A stretch of DNA of 52,702 nt, taken from the NCBI GenBank assembly GCA_016794425.1, contig JAEUHR010000048.1, positions 1 through 52,702 of the forward strand, given 5' to 3'. The DNA is from Planctomycetota bacterium. GTDB lineage: Bacteria > Planctomycetota > UBA1135 > UBA2386. Both the position numbers and the translations under genes were made by a program. This document shows positions 20,686-29,900 of this stretch, in pieces (the stretch's first letter is position 1; each line of letters opens with the position of its first letter). The notes below the pieces were generated by a model. The model did not search any database and had not been told where the DNA came from. It was given only the letters and a program-made list of their open reading frames with translations.

Positions 20686-22230
20686 TCAGCCGGCCGCCGC
20701 GGCGCGCAGCCGCCGCACGCACGCGTCCTTGCCGAGCAGGAACACGACGTCGAACAGGCCCGGCCCCTTGTCGGTGCCGGTCAGCGCCGCGCGCACCGGG
20801 TGCACGAAGCTGCCGAACTTGACGCCGAGCCGCTCGACGAACGCGCGGCATTCGGCCTCGATGCGCTGCGGCGTCGCGAACCGGCACGCCGGTTCGGGCT
20901 GGTCCTTCTTCGACGGCAGCTTCACGTGGTCGTCGGCACCGGCGCGATCGTGCGGCCAGCTCGGCGGCAGATCGCCGGCCGCGAGCACATCGGCCCACGC
21001 CGCGAGCCACTGCCGGCTGGCGGGGTCCTTGCTCAGGTTCTTGCGCGCCGCCTCGTCGGGCACCGGGTCGGCGAACAGCCAGCCGAGCTTCGGCCCGAGT
21101 TCGCCGAACAACTGCACGCGCTCCTGGTAGCTGGCGGCTGCGTTCTCGAGCCAGGCCCGGTGCGACGTGAACGCCGCCGCCGGCACGTGCGGCAACCACG
21201 GCCGCGCGCGGTCGAGCAGCTGCGCCGGCGGCATGCGCCGGATGTACTCGCCGCACATCCACTGCAACTTCTCCGGATCGAACTTCGCGCCGGCCTTGCC
21301 GACGTTCTCGATGCGGAACGCGGCGACCATCTCGTCGCGCGTGAACACGTCGCGGTCGGCCGCGAAGCCCCAGCCGAGCAGCGCGATGTAGTTGAACACC
21401 GCCTCGGCCGGGAACCCCTCGTCGCGGTACTCGAGCACGCTCTTCACGCCCGGGTCGCGCTTGCTGAGTTTGCCGCCCTTCTGGTTCAGGATCAGCGGGA
21501 TGTGCGCGTAGACCGGGCACTCGGCATCGAGCGCCTCGAACAGGAGCCGCTGCTTGATGCCGTTCAGGAAGTGCTCCTCGCCGCGCACGACGTGCGTGAT
21601 CCGCATGCCGATGTCGTCGACGACGCAGGCAAAGTTGTAGAGCGGCACGCCGTCGGGCCGCAGCATGACCCAGTCGTCGAGTTCCTTGGTGTTGACCTCG
21701 ACGTGGCCGCGGATCAGGTCGTGCACGGCGATGACGCGGGCCTCCGGCATGCGGAAGCGCAGGTTGGCGCGCAGCCCCTGTGCCTCGTGCGCGGCGCGCT
21801 GCGCCGCGGTCAGGTCGCGGCAGCGCCCGTCGTAGCCGATCCACGAGCTCTTGGCGGCCTTCTGCTGTTCGCGCAGCTGCTCGAGGCGCTCCGGCGTGCA
21901 ATAGCACGGGTAGGCGTGGCCCGAGGCCAGCAGCCGGTCGGCGGTGGCGCGGTAGAGCTCGAGCCGCTGCATCTGGAAGTACGGACCGTACTGGCCCGCC
22001 GTGCCCGGTCCCTCGTCCCAGTCGATGCCGAGCCAGCGCAGGCCGTCCAGGATCACCTGCAGCGACGCGTCGGTGCTGCGCGCCTGGTCGGTGTCCTCGA
22101 TGCGCAGCAGGAACGTGCCGCCGAGCGCACGCGCGGCAGCCCAGTTGTACATCGCGGTGCGCGCACCGCCGAGGTGCAGCGAACCGGTCGGCGACGGGGC
22201 GAAGCGCAGGCGCGGGGTCGGATGGATCAT
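20686..22230 (-). CDS. gltX: Glutamate-tRNA ligase
   Basis: 514 aa class I synthetase. The HIGH-type motif is in 'FAPSPTGSLHLGGAR' (residues 10-24) and the KMSKS-type motif is 'GGKLSKRDPG'. 'RIEDTDQARS', 'CYCTPERLEQLREQQ' and 'GVPLYNFACVVDDIGMRITH' are typical of GluRS. It charges tRNA-Glu in the cytoplasm. A separate glnS in this window means that tRNA-Gln need not be misacylated by this enzyme. Convergent with the rhomboid gene, 16 nt between stops. Confidence 0.96.
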   Translation of the reverse strand: MIHPTPRLRFAPSPTGSLHLGGARTAMYNWAAARALGGTFLLRIEDTDQARSTDASLQVILDGLRWLGIDWDEGPGTAGQYGPYFQMQRLELYRATADRLLASGHAYPCYCTPERLEQLREQQKAAKSSWIGYDGRCRDLTAAQRAAHEAQGLRANLRFRMPEARVIAVHDLIRGHVEVNTKELDDWVMLRPDGVPLYNFACVVDDIGMRITHVVRGEEHFLNGIKQRLLFEALDAECPVYAHIPLILNQKGGKLSKRDPGVKSVLEYRDEGFPAEAVFNYIALLGWGFAADRDVFTRDEMVAAFRIENVGKAGAKFDPEKLQWMCGEYIRRMPPAQLLDRARPWLPHVPAAAFTSHRAWLENAAASYQERVQLFGELGPKLGWLFADPVPDEAARKNLSKDPASRQWLAAWADVLAAGDLPPSWPHDRAGADDHVKLPSKKDQPEPACRFATPQRIEAECRAFVERLGVKFGSFVHPVRAALTGTDKGPGLFDVVFLLGKDACVRRLRAAAAG

Positions 22231-22282
22231 GGCAGGGCGCGCAGGATCGCGGATCGGACCCGCAGCGACAAGCGCGGCGCGC

Positions 22283-22891
22283 TCACGGCACCGCGCCGAG
22301 CAGTTCGAGGCGCCAGCCGGCCGCTTCGTGCAGCACGGTGAGGCTGGCCAGCGCGACGCCGAACTGCGGCGGGTTGCCGACCTCGGGCCCGAGCAGCGCC
22401 GGCAGTGCGTGGCGCACGGTGCCGCGGTGCGCGACCACCAGCAGGTCGCCCTGCCAGTCGGCGCGCGCCCACTCGCCGATCGCCGCCGCGATGCGGGCGC
22501 GGAACGCCGACCGCGGTTCGCCGCCCGGGAAGCCGTCGGTGCGGCCGGCCTGGTGTTCGGCCCAGAACGCCGGGAAGCGCGCCGCGATCTCGTCGACGGT
22601 CAGGCCCTCGCACTGACCGAAGTCCACCTCGCGCAGGCGCGGATCGGGCGTCAGCAGGTCGCGGCGCAGGCCGCAGGCGTCGGCGAGGATCGCCGCCGAC
22701 TCGGCCGCGCGCGACAGCGGCGAGTGCACGACGCGCGCGAACGGCACCGCGGCGAGCCACGGCACCAGCGCGCGGATCTGTGCGCGCCCGAGGTCCGACA
22801 GCGGCACGTCGTTGCTGCCGTGGTAGCGGATCGAGGACTGGCCTTCGGTCTCGCCGTGGCGGACGAGCCAGAGGCGCCGTTCGGCGCTCAC
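22283..22891 (-). CDS. Histidine phosphatase family protein
   Basis: 202 aa. The catalytic motif is 'LVRHGETEG' with His12, the distal conserved Arg is in 'VVHSPLSRAAESAAILAD', the acidic motif is 'EVDFGQCEGLT', and the second His is in 'VVAHRGTVRHAL'. This is the phosphoglycerate-mutase-like / alpha-ribazole phosphatase-like fold; substrate unassigned. The GTG start at 22891 overlaps the stop of the coiled-coil gene (GTGA), so the two are coupled. Confidence 0.88.
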   Translation of the reverse strand: MSAERRLWLVRHGETEGQSSIRYHGSNDVPLSDLGRAQIRALVPWLAAVPFARVVHSPLSRAAESAAILADACGLRRDLLTPDPRLREVDFGQCEGLTVDEIAARFPAFWAEHQAGRTDGFPGGEPRSAFRARIAAAIGEWARADWQGDLLVVAHRGTVRHALPALLGPEVGNPPQFGVALASLTVLHEAAGWRLELLGAVP

Positions 22892-23754
22892 CGCAAGAGC
22901 TGCAGCACGATCAGCGCGCCGATGCCGAGCACGACGAGCCCGATGCCGACCAGCACGGCGCGGTTCCAGCCGGCGTGTTCTTCGACGACCCGCTGCAGCC
23001 GGTTCGACTGGTCCTCGTGCGAACGGCGCAGCGACTGCAGCCCTTCGTCGGTGGCCCGCTGCAGCTCGGCGGCCGCGCGCTGCTGCGAGGCCTCGATGCC
23101 GGTCGCGACCTCGCGCAGCGCGTCGTCGCGCCGCTCGGCGAGCTTCTGCGTCGCCACGACCTGCTGGTTGCTGTTCTCGACCATCTGCCCCATCGCGCCG
23201 TGGATCCGGTCCATCGTCGCCTGGAACTCGCGCACCGTCGACGCCGTGCGCTCGTCGGTCGCCGCCGCGCGCTGCAGCGCGGCTTCGACGTTCTGCAGCA
23301 GCGACGGCAGCCGCGTCATCGTCGTCGCGACCTGCTCGCCGAGCGTGTTCTGCCGATCGAGCTGCGTCGACAGCTTCTGCAGCATCTCGAGCTGCTGCTG
23401 CGACAGCCCCGGCAGCGTGCCCAGGCCCGCGGTCGCCGCGACGATCTTCGACAGCTGGTCGTCGACGCGCGCGTGCGAGCCGCGCAGCATCGTCGTCAGC
23501 TCCTGGAAGTGCGTGCCGAGCGCCAACAGCGCCTCCTCGCGTTCGGACAGCTTGCGCTGCGACTTCGCGTCGACCGGCGCGAACTTGTTGGCGATCTCAC
23601 GCGGTTCGGTGCGCTCGGGCTCGACGCGCTGCACGTTGCCGTTCGGCTTGTCGTTGCGCGGGCGCTGCCCCGGGTTGCGCCCCTCGACGCGCACACCCGA
23701 CCCCGAGCCCCAGCGTTCCTTGAGCCGTTGGAAGAACGATCCCTTGTTGACCAT
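22888..23754 (-). CDS. Coiled-coil protein with C-terminal membrane anchor
   Basis: 288 aa; no family recognised. A basic N-terminus (to about 65) is followed by long amphipathic heptads (about 65-255; 'EQVATTMTRLPSLLQNVEAA', 'ERRDDALREVATGIEASQQR') that recall methyl-accepting or flotillin-like coiled coils, and a single terminal helix ('AVLVGIGLVVLGIGALIVLQ'). The topology suggests a tail-anchored cytoplasmic coiled coil. The ATG at 23754 is preceded by GAGG at 7 nt. Upstream member of a coupled pair with the phosphatase. Confidence 0.8.
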   Translation of the reverse strand: MVNKGSFFQRLKERWGSGSGVRVEGRNPGQRPRNDKPNGNVQRVEPERTEPREIANKFAPVDAKSQRKLSEREEALLALGTHFQELTTMLRGSHARVDDQLSKIVAATAGLGTLPGLSQQQLEMLQKLSTQLDRQNTLGEQVATTMTRLPSLLQNVEAALQRAAATDERTASTVREFQATMDRIHGAMGQMVENSNQQVVATQKLAERRDDALREVATGIEASQQRAAAELQRATDEGLQSLRRSHEDQSNRLQRVVEEHAGWNRAVLVGIGLVVLGIGALIVLQLLR

Positions 23755-24076
23755 GGTGCCTCAGCGCCGCGCCCGCCGCTGCGAACGCGACCTCCAGTAG
23801 TGCTTCGACCGCGCCCCGTCGCGCCGGACCGCACCGGCAGGGAGGAACGGGCGGCGACCCGTCGAAGTGTTCGGTTCGAGCCTAACGGGTGCCCGGCGCC
23901 GAACAAGCGAGCAGTTCGTGCAGGCACGGCGAAGGCCGCGCGCGGCGAGAAGCTGCTTGCACTTCGATGCCCGCTCGCTACCTTCTTCGTCCCTTGCTCG
24001 CCCGTCGGCGGCGCGGCGCCTGGTGCGCCCGCGGTCGGCAGGCAGGCAGCCTGACCGTTCGAAGTTCGAGAAGCGG
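23755..24076. other. 322-nt gene-free segment upstream of tRNA-Ala
   Basis: No plausible coding sequence on either strand. TTGCAC (23957-23962) with TACCTT (23979-23984), 16 nt apart, is a weak promoter candidate for the tRNA 93 nt downstream. No strong hairpin was seen. An open frame that runs through the tRNA is an artefact of tRNA sequence. Confidence 0.5.
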
Positions 24077-24152
24077 GGGGAGTTAGCTCAGTTGGTAGAG
24101 CGCGACAATGGCATTGTCGAGGTCAGGGGTTCGACTCCCCTACTCTCCACCA
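24077..24152 (+). tRNA. tRNA-Ala, anticodon GGC, CCA encoded
   Basis: 76 nt. The acceptor stem GGGGAGT pairs with ACTCTCC and includes G3:U70, the tRNA-Ala identity pair. D stem GCTC/GAGC, anticodon stem CGACA/TGTCG (24103-24107 and 24115-24119), and a 7-nt loop ATGGCAT whose third to fifth bases are GGC (24110-24112; reads GCC). Variable loop AGGTC, T stem AGGGG/CCCCT with loop TTCGACT, discriminator A149 (24149), then CCA at 24150-24152. Confidence 0.95.
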
Positions 24153-24199
24153 CTCCTGCGCGGTCCCGCGCGGCCCGCGCCGGCTCGCCGTAGCCGCAG

Positions 24200-25378
24200 C
24201 TAGTATTCGAAGCCCTCGGCGCCCGCGAGTTCGGCGTTCGGGTAGATCAGGTAGCAGGTCTTGCACTTGCCGAGCGGCCGCTCGGTGAACACGTGCCGGC
24301 GGTAGTCCTGGTAGGTCTTGCCGTTCCAGATCGCGGCGAACGACTCCTTGGCCAGGTTGCCGAAGCTCGGCATGCCGGCGAGGCAGCACGGCACGACGTC
24401 GCCGAACGGCGCGATGTAGACGCGCTGCCACAGGAACCAGCACTGGATCGGCGGCGGCCCGCACGGGCGCGCGGGTTTCGCGGCCGGCGCCGCGGCGGCA
24501 GACGCAGCCGGCGCCGCGGGCACGTCCGCCTTCGGCGCGACGTCGGCGAAGTTCGGCGGGATCGAGATCGCCACGCCGAGCGCCTTGGCCACCTCGCGCG
24601 TGCGGTCCTGCCACTCGTTCGCGTAGGCGCGGCAGTAGTTCAGCGACTCACCCTTCAGGCTCGGGTGGAACGTCACCAGGTGGTTGAACACGATCTGGTC
24701 GCCGCCCCAGCGGTGCACCATCTCGACGAACTTCGGCGCCTCGGCGACCGTGCGGCGCATCAGGATGTAGTTGAAGTTCATCTTCGGCCGCTGCGCCGCC
24801 GGCATCTCGAGCCGGCGCTCGGCGAAGCGCGAGATGTTGTGCACGACCTCGTCGAACTCGGCGCCGGTGCGCACCGAGTTGTAGGTGGCGCGCGTGGCGC
24901 CATCCATCGAGAACGTGACCAGCTCGAGGCACCGCAGCATCTGCTCGCGGAACCGCGACTCCTTCATCATCAGCGTGCCGTTCGACACCATCTCGAGCTT
25001 GACGCCGTAGCGCTCGAGGTCGGCCAGCTTCTGGTCCATCTTCGGCGTCATCAGCGGCTCGCCGAACGCGGACAGCTGCATCGTGCGCGCGTACGGGTAC
25101 AGCTCGCGCACGACCTTGTCGTAGACCGCCTCGTCCATCATCTCGCGCGGCGAGTCCGGATCGAGGAACTGATTGCACATGAAGCACCGCAGGTTGCAGA
25201 CCGTGGTGCTGGTCAGGTTGATCCAGGTCGGCATCGCGCGCGCGAACGGCGCGCACCGATCCTGATCCTCCTGCGCGAGGCGGGCGTTCGCGGCCTTGAA
25301 CTCGGGACTGCCGAACGGCAGCGCAGCCAGTTCGGGCGGCCAGGACTCGAGCACGCGGGGGTCGGCGGGAGCGATCAT
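24200..25378 (-). CDS. Radical SAM/SPASM-domain protein
   Basis: 392 aa. The SAM-radical cluster motif is Cys61-x3-Cys65-x2-Cys68 ('CNLRCFMC'). Barrel landmarks are 'QLSAFGEPLMTPKMDQK' and 'EMVSNGTLMMKESRFREQML', with 'VTFSMDGATRATYNSVRTG'. The SPASM-like C-terminus has 'CWFLWQRVYIAPFGDVVPCC' and 'KCKTCY', which carries auxiliary iron-sulfur ligands. The barrel and SPASM domains are joined by an Ala/Pro-rich insert of about 25 residues (around 285-310) unlike either domain. The substrate is unknown; SPASM proteins often modify peptides or link sugars. No precursor peptide is evident nearby. ATG at 25378 lies 11 nt after a TACGAT hexamer. Confidence 0.88.
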   Translation of the reverse strand: MIAPADPRVLESWPPELAALPFGSPEFKAANARLAQEDQDRCAPFARAMPTWINLTSTTVCNLRCFMCNQFLDPDSPREMMDEAVYDKVVRELYPYARTMQLSAFGEPLMTPKMDQKLADLERYGVKLEMVSNGTLMMKESRFREQMLRCLELVTFSMDGATRATYNSVRTGAEFDEVVHNISRFAERRLEMPAAQRPKMNFNYILMRRTVAEAPKFVEMVHRWGGDQIVFNHLVTFHPSLKGESLNYCRAYANEWQDRTREVAKALGVAISIPPNFADVAPKADVPAAPAASAAAAPAAKPARPCGPPPIQCWFLWQRVYIAPFGDVVPCCLAGMPSFGNLAKESFAAIWNGKTYQDYRRHVFTERPLGKCKTCYLIYPNAELAGAEGFEY

Positions 25379-25439
25379 CGGGGCGGGGAATCGTAGCCTC
25401 TGCGGCGCGGCGCGGCGGCGGCACTGCCGAGCGCCGATG

Positions 25440-27173
25440 TCATCGGCGCTGGTGTTCGGCGCGCACGAACGCACGCTCGATCGACAGGCCGAACGGGCCC
25501 GGCGCGGCGCCTTCGACCTGGCGGTTCAACAGCAGCGCGACGCGCGGGTGCAGCAGGAAGGCGACCGGCTGCTCGGCGTGCACCAGCGCATGCAGTTCGC
25601 GCAGCAGGCCTGTGCGGCGCTCGGGGTCGAACTCGGCGCGCACCTCGGTCGCCAGCCGATCGGCGGCCGCCGACGCCCAGCCGCCGTGGTTGTCGGGGCC
25701 GTGGCTGTGCACGAAGTCGTACGGATCGCCGGAGGTGCGGAACCCCTGCAGCACGAACATGCCGTCCCACTCGTCGGCCTTCTTGGCGGCGACGAAGGTG
25801 GTCCATTCGCGCACGCGCAGATCGAGCTCGATGCCGGCCTGGCGCGCCGCGGACGCGAACAGGTCCAGCGTGCGGCGCATCGCCTCCGGTCCCTCCGGCG
25901 CCAGCAGCGCGAGCCGCAGCGGTCGGCCGAGGTCGGCGCCGAAGCCGGCTTCGCGCAGTTCGGCCCGCGCGCGGCCGACGTCGAAGCCGTACGGCTCGAC
26001 GTCGCGCGGATACTCGGCGCCGTCGGGCTTCGCGTAGGCGAGGCCGGGCACGCCGTGGCCGCCGAACGCGGCCAGGATGGCCTCGCGGTCGAACAGCCGC
26101 GCCAGCGCGCGGCGCACGCGCGCGTCGTCGAACGGCGGCCGGCGGCAGTTCCAGACGATCGTGTAGACGCCGAGCTGGCGGTAGTCGTACTCGATCTGCC
26201 GGTAGGCGGTCGCGAGCTCCGGCCGCGAGCGCAGCAGGTCGTCGATCGCCGCCGAGCCGTACCAGTCGAGTTCCCCGCGCAGCAGCGCGTTCAGCGCCGC
26301 GGCGCCGTCGAGGAAGCGGAAGCGCAGCGCCGCGAAGTTCCAGGTGCCGGGCTGCACTTCGCGGCGCCAGCAGTGCTCGTTGCGCACCAGGGTCAGCTCC
26401 TGGCCGCGCTGCCAGTTGCCGCCGCCGGGACGGTTCTGCAGCTCGTACGGACCGGTGCCGGGCCCACACTCGTCGCGCACCTGCGCCAGCAGCACCGCGA
26501 ACGCCGGCGAGTCCTCGGCCGGCACGTCGCCGCCCGACTGCGCCGCGAGTTCGGCGACGCGCGCGAGCCACCATCGCCGGCACACGACCGGCCAGTTCTC
26601 GCCGACGACCTGCACGGCCGCATAGTGGCGGTCGCGGAAGTGCACGCAGAACCGCCATTCGTCGAGTTCGTCGACGGCGGCGACGCGGTCGAACGCGAGG
26701 CCCGCGTTGCCGAACACGAACGAGCCGCCGGCGGCGAGGCGCCAGGCGAACAACACGTCGGCCAGCGTCAGCGGCGAACCGTCCGCGAACCGCACGCCGC
26801 GGCGCAGCGTGAACGTGCACGAGCCGCCGTCGGCCGACGGCGACCACGCCTCGGCCAGCGCACCGCGCAACGCGCCGGTCTGCGGGTCGCCGTCGAGCAG
26901 ACCGTCGTGCGTGTAGCTGAGCAGCCGCGTCGCGATCAGGCTGTGCTGCGTCAGCGGGTTCACGTCTTCCGGCTGCTCGCTGACGCCGGTGTAGACGTGG
27001 CCCTGCGGCACGGTCGCCGGCGTCGTCGGCGCGACCAGTGGCGCCGTCGGTGCGGCGCGCTCGGTCTGTGCGGGCAGCGGTGGCACCGCGGCCGGCGGCC
27101 GCAACCAGGTCCGCAGGCCGAGCCCGAGCGCCAGCGCGAGCAGCAGCAGCAGGATCAGGGCGGAGGAACGCAT
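25440..27173 (-). CDS. Extracellular solute-binding protein, family 5 (peptide type)
   Basis: 577 aa. A signal anchor (residues 1-25) and an Ala/Pro/Thr linker precede the binding domain. Diagnostic segments are 'DGLLDGDPQTGALRGALAEA', 'FTLRRGVRFADGSPLTLADV', 'VWNCRRPPFDDARVRRALAR' and 'YGFDVGRARAELREAGFG'. It would capture peptides or similar ligands outside the cytoplasmic membrane for an ABC importer, but no permease or ATPase gene is adjacent. A TAGCAT hexamer at 27196-27201 (minus strand) is a possible -10, 22 nt upstream of the ATG. Confidence 0.88.
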   Translation of the reverse strand: MRSSALILLLLLALALGLGLRTWLRPPAAVPPLPAQTERAAPTAPLVAPTTPATVPQGHVYTGVSEQPEDVNPLTQHSLIATRLLSYTHDGLLDGDPQTGALRGALAEAWSPSADGGSCTFTLRRGVRFADGSPLTLADVLFAWRLAAGGSFVFGNAGLAFDRVAAVDELDEWRFCVHFRDRHYAAVQVVGENWPVVCRRWWLARVAELAAQSGGDVPAEDSPAFAVLLAQVRDECGPGTGPYELQNRPGGGNWQRGQELTLVRNEHCWRREVQPGTWNFAALRFRFLDGAAALNALLRGELDWYGSAAIDDLLRSRPELATAYRQIEYDYRQLGVYTIVWNCRRPPFDDARVRRALARLFDREAILAAFGGHGVPGLAYAKPDGAEYPRDVEPYGFDVGRARAELREAGFGADLGRPLRLALLAPEGPEAMRRTLDLFASAARQAGIELDLRVREWTTFVAAKKADEWDGMFVLQGFRTSGDPYDFVHSHGPDNHGGWASAAADRLATEVRAEFDPERRTGLLRELHALVHAEQPVAFLLHPRVALLLNRQVEGAAPGPFGLSIERAFVRAEHQRR

Positions 27174-27236
27174 CGCGGCGACAGCCAGACCGGCGATGCT
27201 ACCCGGCTGCCGGGCCGCGGCAGCGGCCCGAACCGG

Positions 27237-28577
27237 TCATTCGTCGTCCCGGCCCGCCTCGCGCGGCTGCAGCGCACGGCGCCAGCGGCTCTTCAACCAC
27301 TCGAGCAGCCCGATCCGCGCTAGGCACGCCTCGGCGCAGCGGCTGAGGCCGTTCGCAGTGCCGCGCAGCGTGTTCAGCCACAGGCCACGCAGCGTCGGCG
27401 CGAACACGTAACGCGACACGTCGACGCGGCTCTGGTCGCACAGGCGCCGCTTGTAGTCGGCGTCGCCGATGCCGAAGTCGATCGCCTGCACGTCGGCGCG
27501 CGGCGTCAGCTCCTCGATCAGCCGCAGCAGCAGGAACATGCCCGGTCGGAAGCGGCGGAAGGCCGGGTCGTAGCCGAGGTGCTCGAGCCACAGCGTGCCG
27601 CCGAACACGAAGCCGGTGCAGAACGCGACCGGCTGGTCACCGAACCACAGCACGCGTACGTCGAGCGCACCGTCCGCGGCGCCGGCGGCCCAGCGCGCGC
27701 GCGTCTCCGGCGCGTCGCGGAACCCCGCGCCGAGTCCGCGCTGGTAGGTCTTGCGGGCGATGCTCTCGACGACCTCGGCCACGCGGTCGATGTCGGCCGC
27801 GGTCTCGAGTACTTCGACCCGGACCGCACCGCCGTACTCCTTGCGGATCCGCTTGTCGTAGCGCTTGGTGTCCTCGCGCTCACGCTTGGATTGCGCGGCC
27901 TGCCACGCGGCGAAACACGTCGGCAGCTGCAGGCGCCAGTTCGTGTGCGACGACGGGCTGCGGTCGCGCCACAACCACGACGGCCGCGGACCGAACACCG
28001 CGTGCACCTCGGACGTCGCCGGCACGTGGCGCAGGTGGATCGCGTCGGCGCCGCCGCGGCGCAGGAAGTCGCACAGGAAGTCGTAGAGGAACGCCAGCGC
28101 CGGCGGCGTCAGGTCGCCGAGCCAGCCGCCCTGTAGCACTTCGACCGTGCGCGCGTTCGACGCGTGCAGCGTGCGGTAGCCGAGCCGCCACCGCAGCCGG
28201 CCGCGCACCATCTGGCCGACCATCAGCAGGCACGGCTCGCCGTTGCGCGCCACCTGCACGCAGAACGGCTGCGCCTGGCGGCCGTGGCGCAGCGCGGCGC
28301 GCAGCAGGTCGAAGTGCGACTCCGGATGTGCGTGGTGCGCGCGATGGAACTCCTCGAAGCGCTCGAACGCGGCGACGTCGTCGACGATCGCCGCCGTGAA
28401 CTGCGGCGGCGCGCATGCCGCTGGCGCCGCGTTGGCGCGCAGGGCCACGGGCTCCCGCCGCTCCGCCCCGACGCTGCCGGCCGCTTCACGGCCGGCGGAG
28501 GGCTGCGTTCGGGAGTCCATGTGCAGCGCATCGTGCAGCAGTGGCAAGCCAGGCGCAACGCCCCGTACCACGTTCAT
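27237..28577 (-). CDS. GNAT/FemAB-like acyltransferase, Acetyltransf_6 (CelD/BioF2-like) type
   Basis: 446 aa. Two halves of the GNAT-type fold: an N-terminal region with 'ALAFLYDFLCDFLRRGGADA' and a C-terminal one with 'VAFCTGFVFGGTLWLEHLGY' and 'FRPGMFLLLRLIEEL', then 'AIDFGIGDADYKRRLC'. This last part is typical of CelD/BioF2-like acyltransferases, which act on polysaccharide or cell-envelope precursors. Role in cell-envelope or exopolysaccharide modification is inferred. Start is uncertain: ATG at 28577, or ATG at 28520. No glycan biosynthesis genes are adjacent. Confidence 0.75.
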   Translation of the reverse strand: MNVVRGVAPGLPLLHDALHMDSRTQPSAGREAAGSVGAERREPVALRANAAPAACAPPQFTAAIVDDVAAFERFEEFHRAHHAHPESHFDLLRAALRHGRQAQPFCVQVARNGEPCLLMVGQMVRGRLRWRLGYRTLHASNARTVEVLQGGWLGDLTPPALAFLYDFLCDFLRRGGADAIHLRHVPATSEVHAVFGPRPSWLWRDRSPSSHTNWRLQLPTCFAAWQAAQSKREREDTKRYDKRIRKEYGGAVRVEVLETAADIDRVAEVVESIARKTYQRGLGAGFRDAPETRARWAAGAADGALDVRVLWFGDQPVAFCTGFVFGGTLWLEHLGYDPAFRRFRPGMFLLLRLIEELTPRADVQAIDFGIGDADYKRRLCDQSRVDVSRYVFAPTLRGLWLNTLRGTANGLSRCAEACLARIGLLEWLKSRWRRALQPREAGRDDE

Positions 28578-28634
28578 CGGCGCACCACCGCCGTCGCGGA
28601 TCTACGTCGTTGCGCAACCGGGGCACCGGCCGGT

Positions 28635-29900
28635 TCACGACTTCGGATAGGTCTTGTTGACGAACGTGCGCCACTCGGCGTCGAACGCGGTGGCATCGAG
28701 GCCGTACAGCTCCTGCACCAGCTGCACCGCGAGGTCGCGCGCCTGCGCCGCCTGCGCTTTTCCGTCGCCGCCGGCCGGCAGCGCCTTCAGCCGCTGCAGC
28801 ATCACGCCGACCTTGGCCGGATCGCGGCGCATCAGGAAGTCGACGCGCGACCACGACTGCGCGTGGGCGTGGTAGCCGAGCTTCTGGAAGTCGTCCCACT
28901 GCGCCATCTCGACGAACGGGAAGAAGCCGCCCTCGTGCTGCGCGCGGCGCCGCACCTTGACCGGCCAGTCGTTCTGCTTGTCCTCGGCGACGGCCTCGTC
29001 GTCGCGGATCGTCACGTTCGGCACGTCGCTCGGGACCTTGCGCGAGTACCAGTGCGCCAGCCCTTCCTCGAACCACAGCGGCAGCGAGTAGTGGAACCCG
29101 TTGTAGCCGTTGCAGAGGTTGTGGATCGTCGCGTAGACGACGTGGCCGTGCAGCGCGGTGTCGTCGAAGCCCTCGAGGCCCTCGGCAGCGACGCAGGCGA
29201 CCATCTGGTGCGTCTTCACGTGGCAGTAGCGCATCGACACCTCGGCCTGCAGCCCGCAGAACCGGTCCATGTAGCGCGCCATGTCCGACTTCTTCTGGCA
29301 CAACAGCAGCAGGAACTTGTCGGGCTGGCCCAGGAACGCACCCTCGCGCGGCCCGGTGCCGCGCGCCGGGAAGTCGGCATCGGTGACCCCGAGCAGCCGC
29401 TGCAGGTCGGCGTAGCAGCGCTCGATGCGTTGCGCGTAGAGGTGCAGCCGCAGCCACGGATCGATGCGCTTGGGCTTCGCGGCGACCTTCGTCAGCAGCT
29501 TGCGCAGCTGCTGGATCTCCTCCTGCAGCGCCTTGCGCTTGTCGCCCTGTTCGGGCCAGGCGAACGACTTGAACGTCGAGCCGATGCGGAAGTGCTTGGT
29601 CTCGAGCCACAGCACGCGGTTCTCGCCGAGCACCTTGTCGATGTCGGCGGTGCCGAAACCATCGGCCCACGGGAACGGACCGTAGGCGACGATGCCGGCG
29701 CGCTGCATCACGGCCACGTCACCGCCGGTGTAGGGATCGACCGGCCCGACGCTGCGGATCTCGTCGTCGTCCTTGTCGCCGGCTTGCGCCGCGAGCGGCG
29801 GGGCCGCCGCGGCGCCGAGCAGCGCCGCGAACCACGCGGCGGCCAGACGGAGGGCAGCGCGACCGGATCGGCCGCGCTGCCTCGAACCGCCGACGCTCAC
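28635..29900 (-). CDS. Secreted protein with a degenerate gluzincin-like domain
   Basis: 421 aa with an Arg-rich n-region and signal (residues 1-40, ending PPLAAQAG). The central helix 'VYATIHNLCNGYNG' and following 'LPLWFEEGLAHWYSRK' have the layout of gluzincin metalloproteases (HExxH then EGLA), but the HExxH glutamate and second His are not in place (HNLCN), so zinc hydrolase activity is doubtful. The terminal part is helical ('LAVQLVQELYGLDATAFDAE'). The GTG at 29900 overlaps the stop of the thioredoxin-like gene (GTGA). Related sequences are, as far as I know, of unknown function. Confidence 0.7.
   Translation of the reverse strand: MSVGGSRQRGRSGRAALRLAAAWFAALLGAAAAPPLAAQAGDKDDDEIRSVGPVDPYTGGDVAVMQRAGIVAYGPFPWADGFGTADIDKVLGENRVLWLETKHFRIGSTFKSFAWPEQGDKRKALQEEIQQLRKLLTKVAAKPKRIDPWLRLHLYAQRIERCYADLQRLLGVTDADFPARGTGPREGAFLGQPDKFLLLLCQKKSDMARYMDRFCGLQAEVSMRYCHVKTHQMVACVAAEGLEGFDDTALHGHVVYATIHNLCNGYNGFHYSLPLWFEEGLAHWYSRKVPSDVPNVTIRDDEAVAEDKQNDWPVKVRRRAQHEGGFFPFVEMAQWDDFQKLGYHAHAQSWSRVDFLMRRDPAKVGVMLQRLKALPAGGDGKAQAAQARDLAVQLVQELYGLDATAFDAEWRTFVNKTYPKS

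Noticed and set aside
23867..24193. Open frame of about 108 aa running through the tRNA gene
   Set aside because: 'ELAQLVERDNGIVEVRGSTPLL' is the usual translation of a tRNA sequence, a known false-ORF pattern.
24153..24199. GC-rich stem after the tRNA as a rho-independent terminator
   Set aside because: gcgcggtcccgcgcg can fold but no T-run follows.
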